Source: Rivularia sp. T60_A2020_040
GTDB taxonomy: Bacteria; Cyanobacteriota; Cyanobacteriia; Cyanobacteriales; Nostocaceae
Direction of reading: 5' to 3'
DNA length: 64,000 nt
NCBI GenBank assembly: GCA_015272215.1
Contig: JACYMD010000048.1
Span: forward strand, 103,940 to 167,939
Below the pieces are notes generated by a model. That model saw only the letters and a program-made list of their open reading frames with translations. It searched no databases and was not told the origin of the DNA. A program made the translations under genes and the position numbers. Shown here piece after piece: positions 20,962-29,901 of the stretch (its first letter is position 1; each line of letters begins with the position of its first letter).

Positions 20962-21801
20962 CTAGCACGAAAGATTTTCGCCTGGGGTTACACCCAACCT
21001 CTGGGCAAACTGCTCGTAGAGTTGTATTCTACTCTGAGCCTGTGGAGTCACCTGCCCCTTACCACATTCGATGCCTCCATTGATGATGTTAATGGTCATA
21101 CCGAAGCCAGACATACTTATGGCATTGTGGCACGACGGCTTGGGTGATTGGGGAGTCATCCAAAACCAGAGGGCGGTCATGAAGGAAATGGAGCTATCCG
21201 TTGCAACCAGATCGGGGTTGTTGAGCAGATCAATGCCGAGGGCTGTCCCGCACGCACCATAGTTGTAGTTCCACGACAACTGGATCGGTCCGCGACCGTG
21301 ATATGTTTTACCCTGAACACACGGATAGGTATTATTGGCTGGATCGCAGTAATGAGGCCAATTTGCTGTGTTCAGTTCTTCGATGTATTTTAGATCCCCA
21401 GTCTCATGGGCAATATTTGCCATAAACGCAGCAGCCTCACGTTTATGTTGTTCGTCCGATCCTTCATTGCAGAAGCTTGGGTATTTCTGCGTTGCTGACA
21501 CTAGACCGTCGTAGGAGTAAAAACTGTTACGGTTTGGGAACATAGCTTCAAAGATTTGGCGCGATACAATACCCGCAAACCCATCGCCAGGATGAGAAGG
21601 GGGATTTGAGGGAGGAGTACCAACTGCTAGAATTTGAAGTTGTTGACCAATTTGTAAACTTTGAGGCTGAATATTACCATTAGCAGCAGAGATTTTTTGC
21701 CACTGATTGCCATCACCATAGTATGCTTGAGCTATATCAAATAATGTGTCTCCGGCTTCTACGGTATGGGTTGTTGGAGGATTTCCCTGAATTCTCGCCA
21801 T
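20962..21801 (-). CDS. LysM domain - glycoside hydrolase family 19 (chitinase/endolysin-like) protein
   Basis: LysM THTVEAGDTLFDIAQAYYGDGNQWQKISAANG; GH19 AAFMANIAHETGDLKYIEE and YHGRGPIQLSWNYNYG; start chosen at MARIQGN. Confidence 0.93.
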   Translation of the reverse strand: MARIQGNPPTTHTVEAGDTLFDIAQAYYGDGNQWQKISAANGNIQPQSLQIGQQLQILAVGTPPSNPPSHPGDGFAGIVSRQIFEAMFPNRNSFYSYDGLVSATQKYPSFCNEGSDEQHKREAAAFMANIAHETGDLKYIEELNTANWPHYCDPANNTYPCVQGKTYHGRGPIQLSWNYNYGACGTALGIDLLNNPDLVATDSSISFMTALWFWMTPQSPKPSCHNAISMSGFGMTINIINGGIECGKGQVTPQAQSRIQLYEQFAQRLGVTPGENLSC

Positions 21802-22009
21802 AATTTTTTCTTTCAAGAACTTGAGTTAATCAATTAAGTTGTTGTCAAACTACTTATGTTGGGTTACGCAAAACCTCACCCAACCTACAGGAGATTGCGA
21901 TAAGCGGAGCTTAATGCCAAAGGTATATCGCACTTTATGATCGAGAGTAAAACCTAAGCACGTTCTATTCTCGATCATAAAGTTTTTAAGGATGGCTCAT
22001 TAGTTTGGG

Positions 22010-22396
22010 TTAGCGTTTTCCAAAGACTTGCGTCCAATAATGTTTGTATTGCAATCGACCTGGGTCGTTCTCTAGATAGCAATGACCGACACCAATTTCT
22101 GTATAATCTGGACTAAGAATATTGTTGCGGTGTCCTGGGCTATTCAGCCACTGTTGCATTACAGCTTCTGGTGTAGGTCTGCCTGCCGCAATATTCTCTC
22201 CAACAAAGGAAGATGGATATCCTTCCTCTCTGGCACGTTTAACGGGATCGCCATGCTCAAAGAAATCGCCGTGTGCCATGTTTTGAGAATGTCCTTGTGC
22301 CGCTTTGAACAGTTGCTCATTCCATTGCAACGCTCCTAAACCATGTTTAGCACGTTCAGTGTTTGTCAATGCAATAACTTGTTGTACAAGATCCAT
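22010..22396 (-). CDS. CAP/SCP (PR-1-like) domain protein
   Basis: LTNTERAKHGLGALQWNEQLFKAAQGHSQNMA, VGENIAAGRPTPEAVMQQWLNSPGHRNNILSPDYTEIGVGH. Confidence 0.93.
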   Translation of the reverse strand: MDLVQQVIALTNTERAKHGLGALQWNEQLFKAAQGHSQNMAHGDFFEHGDPVKRAREEGYPSSFVGENIAAGRPTPEAVMQQWLNSPGHRNNILSPDYTEIGVGHCYLENDPGRLQYKHYWTQVFGKR

Positions 22397-22606
22397 ATCA
22401 AATTTTCTCCTTAATTTTCAATGATTTACTGAATGGAAACGTAGGAATTATATGGTGCGTTACTTAGTTAACGCACCCTAAGAAAGCTTAGCGATCGCAC
22501 TCATTTACAAATCTTTGAATCCAAAAGCGCTACACAGATTGGAAGCATTGAATTCAAGACCTGCCAGATGATTCTTTAGGATTTTATGCTCCTAAATTAG
22601 TGACAG

Positions 22607-22759
22607 TTATGCCTGCCAAGCAGTGCATTGTGAGCCGTTGCAGCAACGACAGAAATAATTGAAACGATTCCCACTGCATTCTGCTACCCAACCAGGGTCA
22701 CATTGATTCCAATTTTGAACCCAAATGAACCATTCTCCACGATAGATTGGGTAATTTCT
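22607..22759 (-). pseudogene. Start-less Cys-rich open frame (candidate decayed peptide gene)
   Basis: RNYPIYRGEWFIWVQNWNQCDPGWVAECSGNRFNYFCRCCNGSQCTAWQA*, preceded by an in-frame TAA with no ATG/GTG/TTG. Confidence 0.3.
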
Positions 22760-22787
22760 TTAGGCAATTAGTTTCAATAGTTAGAAA

Positions 22788-22828
22788 TATAGTTGAGGAT
22801 GTCAATTTTTCGCACATCCTCAACTATA
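22788..22828. terminator. 15-bp perfect hairpin downstream of the Cys-rich peptide gene
   Basis: tatagttgaggatgt - caatttttcgc - acatcctcaactata. Confidence 0.6.
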
Positions 22829-22896
22829 ATTTTCGGGGTTCGCTTTAACTGTGCCTAGCTAGATTGCACAAACAATTCGTAGAGCCGTTGGATTTC

Positions 22897-23085
22897 TTAT
22901 CTGGGTACGCACTCACAGTTCATGAAGCCGTCTTGGACACAAATGCGACCATCATGCGAACACCACGACTGGTTACACCCCCCCGGACAGAAGAATTGGG
23001 GCTTCACGCCGTTAGAACTATTCAGCAGATTGTGAGTAGAACTCACTTTTCTGTTAATCGGTTGAGCTTGAATTGGAAGTTTCAT
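22897..23085 (-). CDS. Candidate ribosomally synthesised, Cys-rich precursor peptide (62 aa)
   Basis: MKLPIQAQPINRKVSSTHNLLNSSNGVKPQFFCPGGCNQSWCSHDGRICVQDGFMNCECVPR; Cys-free N-terminus then six Cys; same strand, 130 nt downstream of the PatA/PatG-type protease. Confidence 0.55.
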   Translation of the reverse strand: MKLPIQAQPINRKVSSTHNLLNSSNGVKPQFFCPGGCNQSWCSHDGRICVQDGFMNCECVPR

Positions 23086-23215
23086 GTTGTTTCTGTGTTT
23101 TAGTATTAAGTGTTCGTTCTATGAGGTGCAACCGAGAAAATCTCTCCCTCACAGGTCAAGTCGTGTCTGATAACGGGCAGACACAGCCCGAAAGAATGCT
23201 TTATCCTCGTGCCAG

Positions 23216-25237
23216 TTAGCTGGCGACAGACCAAGAGCGGACTCTACCGATAGAGACAGGAATAGCATCGCTGACATCCACTGTGAACCGATAGACTTTT
23301 CCGGCTCTACGACTATCTTGTAGGTTAAAAAACTGTAATTTCACATCGTAGCAATCGGAATCGGGGCGACAGATAGGACTTTTCTCCACCGTAATAGTGT
23401 CCAGTCCAACATCAGCAGCCGTGCCAGTAGACATGACATCGGCAATCTGGAAAGCATTGGTCGCGGAAAAGTTGAGCGCCCGTTCCTGGGGTGTGACACC
23501 TAGATTACGGAATTCATAATAAATCCGCTCCAGATATTCTCGAATCTTATTGCTATAGTCTTCTTCTGAGGGACCTGCTGGATAAGCTTGTGTTAAATTT
23601 TCAATTAATGCGGCAACCGACCATCCGTACATCCCTCGCACTTCTGGGATGATGGCAGGAACGGTTTGACCTGAAAGCAGCTTTATATTGCCTGCGACGT
23701 ACCCTGGAATCGAAACCCGCTCGATGTTCTCGTCGCGCAGGAAGGAGCGCAGTCGCTCATAAGTAACGCTAGCATAAGGACCATTGGGCACGATCGCATA
23801 AATGGGTGTAGCATCGAGATTAAGAGTCCAAATAATTGATTGAGCTTCCCAAGGATGAGGATCGCGTCTAAAGGGATTACCTTCTACATCTTCACCAGAA
23901 AAATAGTAGAGCAGTTCTTGCGTAAGAGGTGGTCTATTCAAATTCATAGACTGCTGAATAGAGTCTCGACGAGCTTGAGTACCGAAATCGTAGCCCAACT
24001 CTCCTAAAGCATAAACTAGCTGAATTTGACCACCTCCACCACAAGAAGCACACTCAGACGGAGTGACAGAAGTATTTGTTTGCTTGCTAGAAGTAATCAT
24101 CATTGGGTTTTCCTGGATTGACATAGTTGTTGGCATAAGTGTTGATGTTTTAGCCCCCGCAGCCTGCACACCGATCGCTGGAGACTGGATAATAGGTTGT
24201 TTCAAATCGAATTCAATCACCTCATTCGGTGGGAGTTCTGCGATAGCGAAGCTGACCTCCGGTATCGCATTGCCAGATTCACTTGGTTGCATTGTGACTT
24301 CTTCTAGTGTGTGGTTTGTCATTGGTTTAATTCCTCCTTTGGTAATTAGGGCATATGCCCCAGAAATATTCAGTGTTCCCACTAGACAGCGACGGCTATC
24401 TAGACCCTTTGATTGATTGCAAGGCAGGGCACTTTGGAGGATGACATCACGAATCCCATGGGGGTCAGGCTTTTCCCCTCGTTGTAGCTGAATACTGAGC
24501 AACAGCGCCACAATGCTTGATACGATGGGAGTAGCAAAGCTAGTACCCGTTTTAACCGCAGTCCCACCCCCAGGGACAGCACCCCAGATATTTTCCCCAA
24601 GAGCGAGAATGCCTTGGGATTGGTAAGCCTCACCCCAATTACTAAACCCAATCGGATTGCCTTGGGCATCCATTGCCCCCACTGCCAGTACCGACTCAAG
24701 GGCAGCCGGAACATGGAGACAATTACAACCATCATTACCTACTGCTGCTACTATCAGAACGTTGTTTTCTTGGCACAATCGAACCGCATTCGCCAGTAAT
24801 CGGTCAGATTCAGCCGATGCAGCCAACTGACCGCCACTAATGTTGATGACATTGGCTCCCTGCTCAACTGCTTGTGTAATCGCTCGTGCAAGGTCTATTT
24901 GGGAACAAGGAGCAAGCCCTTCCCTGCCATCAGAAAACATGGGTATAATTAAGCCTCGACAATTGGGTGCAATACCAGGAACAGGGCTAATGTGTTGACC
25001 AAAGATGATGCTGGCAACATGAGTTCCATGCTGGGATGCAGAACCGCGATCGGCGACACCAGAAACCAAGGTTTGAAGCCGAGTAAGATTAGCTCCTTCA
25101 AAGCAGCTATGAGACTGGTCAACTGGTCCGTCAAGTATGGCAATGCATATGCCAGGAGTACCCAGAGATTCATTCCAAAGTGATTTAAGTCCAGGCAATA
25201 CTGAAATGTCGGCAAAGTCAGTCGTTATAGTTGCCAT
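23216..25237 (-). CDS. Subtilisin-like protease of the PatA/PatG cyanobactin-maturation family
   Basis: S8 triad CIAILDGPVD / SQHGTHVASI / KTGTSFATPIVSS; C-terminal QLVYALGELGYDFGTQARRDSIQQSM characteristic of the PatA/PatG family. Confidence 0.88.
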   Translation of the reverse strand: MATITTDFADISVLPGLKSLWNESLGTPGICIAILDGPVDQSHSCFEGANLTRLQTLVSGVADRGSASQHGTHVASIIFGQHISPVPGIAPNCRGLIIPMFSDGREGLAPCSQIDLARAITQAVEQGANVINISGGQLAASAESDRLLANAVRLCQENNVLIVAAVGNDGCNCLHVPAALESVLAVGAMDAQGNPIGFSNWGEAYQSQGILALGENIWGAVPGGGTAVKTGTSFATPIVSSIVALLLSIQLQRGEKPDPHGIRDVILQSALPCNQSKGLDSRRCLVGTLNISGAYALITKGGIKPMTNHTLEEVTMQPSESGNAIPEVSFAIAELPPNEVIEFDLKQPIIQSPAIGVQAAGAKTSTLMPTTMSIQENPMMITSSKQTNTSVTPSECASCGGGGQIQLVYALGELGYDFGTQARRDSIQQSMNLNRPPLTQELLYYFSGEDVEGNPFRRDPHPWEAQSIIWTLNLDATPIYAIVPNGPYASVTYERLRSFLRDENIERVSIPGYVAGNIKLLSGQTVPAIIPEVRGMYGWSVAALIENLTQAYPAGPSEEDYSNKIREYLERIYYEFRNLGVTPQERALNFSATNAFQIADVMSTGTAADVGLDTITVEKSPICRPDSDCYDVKLQFFNLQDSRRAGKVYRFTVDVSDAIPVSIGRVRSWSVAS

Positions 25238-25763
25238 GTATTAACTAATTACACCCACCTTTAACTAATTTGATAACTATTTCTTTCGCTCTTTGTAACT
25301 ATTTAACTATTGCTCTTAGTTTGCACCTTCAACTAAAACCAAACCACCAAAGTTTACAACTTTAAGAAAAAAGTTAAGGATTTAGCACTAGCAATTTCCT
25401 AAAGTCATTCCTCATATTGGTTTCAGTCACCGAAAATTTAAGAACCTTGTAATCATTATTTAACGCCGTTCTTAACTTTGGAAAAAACCCTAAGTTAATA
25501 AATATAATTCTGTTTACCTTTCCCATAGAAAACTTCAATTCAAAACTTATATATTTATATATTTAGAAGTATTGACAATATAGACTTTTGTTGGATTCGT
25601 AGATAATAAGCTTGTTGAAAATAAACTTTTTAGAATTGTATTCGTAAGATTTATAACTATACTGCGTAAATTTGCAAAGTGCATAAGTCATAACAGTATT
25701 CATCTATATATATTAGTCGGTGGATTACTAAACACATTTTGATACTTGGATTTACAGTTAAAA

Positions 25764-27242
25764 ATGCGATTACAATCAAAAAATCAGCTACGACGGCGGG
25801 GTGCGACTTTGACGGCTCAAGGCTCAAGCAAACTCAACCACGCAAAAGCTGAAGTAGAAATTGAACGAAATTTTAAGCGATACACTCTTGAAGACCTCAG
25901 TGAGAAATGCGGGTTAACCCCTAATACCCTCAGCAAGGTATTTACTTGCTCAGTAGGAGTCGATAAGCGAACCCTAGAATGTTGTTTCAATGCCTTTAAT
26001 CTAACCTTATTAAAAGACGATTATCACTATCTTGATCTGGAGACTCACCAGGACAATTTTGCCGACATTGGCTCAATGTTCACGAATGAAAACATCTGTG
26101 CCATCGCATCAGTTTACAATCCTCGCACCAATTCCCCTCAAACCCACAGAATGGAACAAGCGCAAGACGATCGGCAATTTCGTGCCTCAACCATACCAGG
26201 AGGACAGATGCCCCTGGATTCAACCTTTTACGTTGACCGTCCCATGCTTGAATCCCTTTGTTACGAAGCCATCCAGCAACCCGGTGCGCTGCTCAATATC
26301 CGCGCTCCCAAGCAAATGGGCAAAACTTCGTTAATGACCCGCATTCTAGCTTCCGCTAGCCTCATGGGACACAACACAGTTTCGATAAACTTGCAACTTG
26401 CCGAGGACGATATTTTACAGAACCTAGAACGCTTTTTACAATGGTTCTGTGCCAGAGTCAGCAAGCAGCTAGACTTACCAGATGCGATTGCATCTTTTTA
26501 TAACAACAATTTTGGTAGCAAATCGAACACCACTGACTACTTCGAGGATGTTATCTTAGCTAACCTCGATCGCGCAGCGTCTCCAAGGGAAAATCGCCCC
26601 TTAGTCATTGCTATCGATGAAATTAACCAGCTTTTCGCCTACCCAGACGTTGCTCGTGAATTTCTCCTACTTTTGCGAATCTGGTCTGAGCGAGCTAAAG
26701 CAAGGGTAGGAGAGAGCAATCCTTGGCACAACCTCCGACTGGTGACGGTTCATTCCACCGAAATCCAGATACCAGTTTCGATCAATAAATCCCTCTTGAA
26801 TACAGGGCTAGTGTTGAATTTACCTGAGTTTACCCATGCTCAGGTGCAGGAATTGGCAAATCGATGGGGAGAAGAAATAACGGCGGAACAAATCGAGCAA
26901 TTGATTACCCTTCTGGGAGGACATCCCTATCGGTTGCAGTCGGCATTTTATCATCTACATCAGCAGACAATAACCCTTGAACAACTCTTAGAAAATTCTT
27001 CAATTGCTGCTGCCATTTATGCAGATCATCTAGAATCACAATGGTGGAACCTGCTACGATATCCCGATTTATTGCCATTATTTACAGAAATTGTTAACCA
27101 ATCAAGTCCTGTAGATTGCGAGGCTGTGCAAGCCGGACAGTTGTGCAATATGGGGTTGGTGCGTCTGTATGGTAGAATGGCAAATTTGAGATGCGAGTTA
27201 TTTCGTCCTTTTTTCTGCGATCGCTTGGCGCATAACTCTTAG
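25764..27242 (+). CDS. HTH (vMAP-like N-terminal) - AAA-like ATPase domain protein
   Basis: RYTLEDLSEKCGLTPNTLSKVF...GVDKRTLECCFNAFNL; PGGQMPLDSTFYVDRP, RAPKQMGKTSLMTRIL, LVIAIDEINQLF. The ORF track starts at TTG 25746; ATG 25764 is more likely. Confidence 0.85.
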   Translation: MRLQSKNQLRRRGATLTAQGSSKLNHAKAEVEIERNFKRYTLEDLSEKCGLTPNTLSKVFTCSVGVDKRTLECCFNAFNLTLLKDDYHYLDLETHQDNFADIGSMFTNENICAIASVYNPRTNSPQTHRMEQAQDDRQFRASTIPGGQMPLDSTFYVDRPMLESLCYEAIQQPGALLNIRAPKQMGKTSLMTRILASASLMGHNTVSINLQLAEDDILQNLERFLQWFCARVSKQLDLPDAIASFYNNNFGSKSNTTDYFEDVILANLDRAASPRENRPLVIAIDEINQLFAYPDVAREFLLLLRIWSERAKARVGESNPWHNLRLVTVHSTEIQIPVSINKSLLNTGLVLNLPEFTHAQVQELANRWGEEITAEQIEQLITLLGGHPYRLQSAFYHLHQQTITLEQLLENSSIAAAIYADHLESQWWNLLRYPDLLPLFTEIVNQSSPVDCEAVQAGQLCNMGLVRLYGRMANLRCELFRPFFCDRLAHNS

Positions 27243-27378
27243 CAAAAAGTGTCCGTGACACATAAGGCTTATTGCCTGTTCGATTATTTTAAATCTGGAA
27301 GCTGAATAAATAATATTTAATACAGATAAAAAAAGTATTTTTATTTAGAATATAAAAAGTAAGTTATCTGGAATTTCT

Positions 27379-27567
27379 ATGGAAAAGCTCAATATAAAAG
27401 AAGAAGCTCGAAAGCTGATCGATAAATTGCCCGATGACTCTACGTGGGATGACTTGATGTACGAGATTTATGTTCGACAAGTAGTTGAAGCTGGACTTGC
27501 CGATAGTAACGCTGGTAAAGTAATTTCGGTACAAGATGTTAGGGCAAAATTTGGATTACCAGAGTGA
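27379..27567 (+). CDS. Type II antitoxin (RelB/ParD-like)
   Basis: 62-aa ORF overlapping the downstream RelE/ParE-like toxin by 4 nt. Confidence 0.8.
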   Translation: MEKLNIKEEARKLIDKLPDDSTWDDLMYEIYVRQVVEAGLADSNAGKVISVQDVRAKFGLPE

Positions 27568-27860
27568 AAGTTTTCTGGACAGAAACAGCAGTAGAGAATC
27601 TATCAGCAATTTATACCTATATTGCTCAAAACTCACCTCAGTATGCAGACAGGATTATTGATCGCATAACCAAACGTTCCCAACAGATTGCGAATTTTCC
27701 TCTATCTGGTCGAATTGTAATTGAGTTTGAAACCGAGCAAATTCGAGAGGTTATCGAAGGTTCATACCGAATTATTTATTACATCAAACCCGAACAAATA
27801 GACGTACTTGCTGTGATACATGGCGCACAGGAAATTATACCAAACACAGAAGAATCGTAA
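27564..27860 (+). CDS. RelE/ParE family toxin
   Basis: MKVFWTETAVENLSAIYTYIAQNSPQYADRIIDRI...FPLSGRIV...REVIEGSYRIIYYIKPEQIDVLAVIHGAQEI; GTG start. Confidence 0.92.
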   Translation: MKVFWTETAVENLSAIYTYIAQNSPQYADRIIDRITKRSQQIANFPLSGRIVIEFETEQIREVIEGSYRIIYYIKPEQIDVLAVIHGAQEIIPNTEES

Positions 27861-27866
27861 AAATAT

Positions 27867-28826
27867 TCAACGAAGCCCTAAATCTTCATCCAAACCCAGC
27901 ATAATATTTAAATTCTGTACCGCTGCACCAGAAGCACCTTTTCCTAAGTTATCCAATCTTGCTACTAACAAAGCTTCTTTTGTTTCGTCATTCGCAAACA
28001 CAAATACTTGCACTAAGTTAGTATCATTTGCTGCTTGAGCATCAAAAAATTTAGCTTTACGCAATGAATCATCATTCAAAGCAGCAACATAAACGTATTT
28101 TTCGTTTTGATAATATTCTTTAAGCGTATTGTGAATCAATTCACCACTGGGTTGATTTTGCAGTGCGTGTAGAGGTAGAGGAATTTGTACCAACATTCCT
28201 TTTTCAAAGTTTCCCACAGCAGGAACAAACAAAGGTGGAAATTGCAATCCCGAATGGTTGTGCATTTCTTTGACGTGTTTGTGTCCGAAACTTAAACCAT
28301 AGATACCATAAGCATAACTATCTGCTTGCTGTTGAGAAATGCTTTGATATTCTTCAATTAGTTTTTTTCCTCCTCCTGAATACCCGGAAATAGCGTTAAT
28401 AGTGACGGGGAAATCTTTGGGGATAATACCAGATACAATTAAAGGACGTACACAGGCTAAAAATCCCGTGGGATAACATCCCGGATTACTGACTCTTTTT
28501 GCGTGTTTAATTTCTTCTCTGCGGTTCTGTTCTAATTCGGGAAAACCGTATACCCAGCCATCTGCAACGCGATGGGCAGAACTTGCATCGAGTATTTTTA
28601 CGTTGGAATTGGTGACAAAACTTACAGCTTCGCGAGCTGCGTCGTCGGGTAAACAGAGAATTGTCACATCTGCTGAGTTAATTAATTGCGATCGCGCTTC
28701 GGCATCTTTACGTTTTTCTGGAGGTATGCTGACAATTTCGATGTCATGGCGATCGTTTAAACGCGAGTGAATTTGCAAGCCTGTAGTACCTTCTGCACCA
28801 TCGATAAAAACAGTTGGTTTACCCAT
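27867..28826 (-). CDS. argC: N-acetyl-gamma-glutamyl-phosphate reductase (type 2)
   Basis: KPTVFIDGAEGTTGLQIHSRL, SNPGCYPTGFLA, GYSGGGKKLIEEYQ, GKGASGAAVQNLNIMLGLDEDLGLR. Confidence 0.95.
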   Translation of the reverse strand: MGKPTVFIDGAEGTTGLQIHSRLNDRHDIEIVSIPPEKRKDAEARSQLINSADVTILCLPDDAAREAVSFVTNSNVKILDASSAHRVADGWVYGFPELEQNRREEIKHAKRVSNPGCYPTGFLACVRPLIVSGIIPKDFPVTINAISGYSGGGKKLIEEYQSISQQQADSYAYGIYGLSFGHKHVKEMHNHSGLQFPPLFVPAVGNFEKGMLVQIPLPLHALQNQPSGELIHNTLKEYYQNEKYVYVAALNDDSLRKAKFFDAQAANDTNLVQVFVFANDETKEALLVARLDNLGKGASGAAVQNLNIMLGLDEDLGLR

Positions 28827-28936
28827 AATTCTATACCTCCAGTCAAAATTCCGAGATGCTTTTATATTTTCTCATTAAATGTTGCTTAAATGAATAGCAC
28901 TTAATATAGCAATCCTAAATCATATATGAGAATTTA

Positions 28937-28967
28937 GATCCCCGAATTCTTCAACAAGTCGGGGATC
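28937..28967. repeat. Short inverted repeat (hairpin) upstream of argC
   Basis: gatccccga - attcttcaacaag - tcggggatc. Confidence 0.5.
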
Positions 28968-29164
28968 TGAACAGTTGTGTTGTGTGACAAATATTTGGGG
29001 AAAAACCCGACTTTTTTATAGTTTGTCGTCGTGTTGCCCAGTTATTTTACTTAACATATTTGTGTAATAATTAATGGAATAATATATTTATTTGTCAAAT
29101 CGATTTAATTTCATATTGATTGAACAATTATTGTTTATTTTCCATTAAAATTGTCAAATTAAAG

Positions 29165-29821
29165 ATGAAATCCGCGAATCGCTGGCTATTTTTGGGTGTT
29201 GGTTTAATTGTACTTGTAGTCTTCGGCTACGGAGGCTATCAAATGGGACGCTATTTTTTAAGCGGAGGTACAACAAGTAATTTGGTAAGTAAGGAAACCG
29301 AAAAGGATAATAATATAAAAATGACATTGGGTAGTTTTCGAGAACTTGAAGGTACACCTTATTTAATGGCACCTGTAAATTCTCAAGATAATTCTCGTCA
29401 AAGCTATTACGATAAAAATGCTTTACGAGCCTATAATTATTTATTTTTCAATACTAATGATAAATCAGCACAGCGATTAGTTGTTGGAAATAAGTTTTTG
29501 TTTTTAAATGCTCAAGAAGTCGTATTGCAAAGACGTGAAGATAAAATTGTCACGGGGATGTGGTATGAAGTAGTTAAAGCTGATAGCAATAATGATGGAC
29601 GTTTAGATGAACAAGATCAGAAAACTATCGCCATTTCTGATGTTTCAGGAAGCGATTATACAGAAGTAATTGATCAAATTGATCGGCTTTTAGGTTCGCA
29701 TCAAAAAAATTCCAGAACTTTGTTAGTTTTTTATGAATTTGATAATAGGGAATATGTTGCTGAAATTAGTATGGACAGACGTGTATTAGTTGAAAAACAA
29801 GTATTACCTTCAATAAAATAA
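29165..29821 (+). CDS. Hypothetical membrane-anchored protein with EF-hand-like loop
   Basis: N-terminal TM segment; DSNNDGRLDEQDQ calcium-loop-like motif. Start chosen at MKSANRW. Confidence 0.65.
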   Translation: MKSANRWLFLGVGLIVLVVFGYGGYQMGRYFLSGGTTSNLVSKETEKDNNIKMTLGSFRELEGTPYLMAPVNSQDNSRQSYYDKNALRAYNYLFFNTNDKSAQRLVVGNKFLFLNAQEVVLQRREDKIVTGMWYEVVKADSNNDGRLDEQDQKTIAISDVSGSDYTEVIDQIDRLLGSHQKNSRTLLVFYEFDNREYVAEISMDRRVLVEKQVLPSIK

Positions 29822-29901
29822 AATTGGTAATTGGTGATGGGTAATTGGTAATTGGTAATTAAAATCTGTGTAATCCGTGCAATCCTTTTGAATCCGTGGT
29901 A

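Noticed and set aside
22864-23103. 79-aa plus-strand ORF overlapping the Cys-rich peptide
   Set aside because: Fully antisense to the better-supported 62-aa peptide; composition gives no family or leader-like signal.
24063-24416. 117-aa ORF opposite the PatA/PatG-type protease
   Set aside because: Antisense shadow ORF; no domain evidence.
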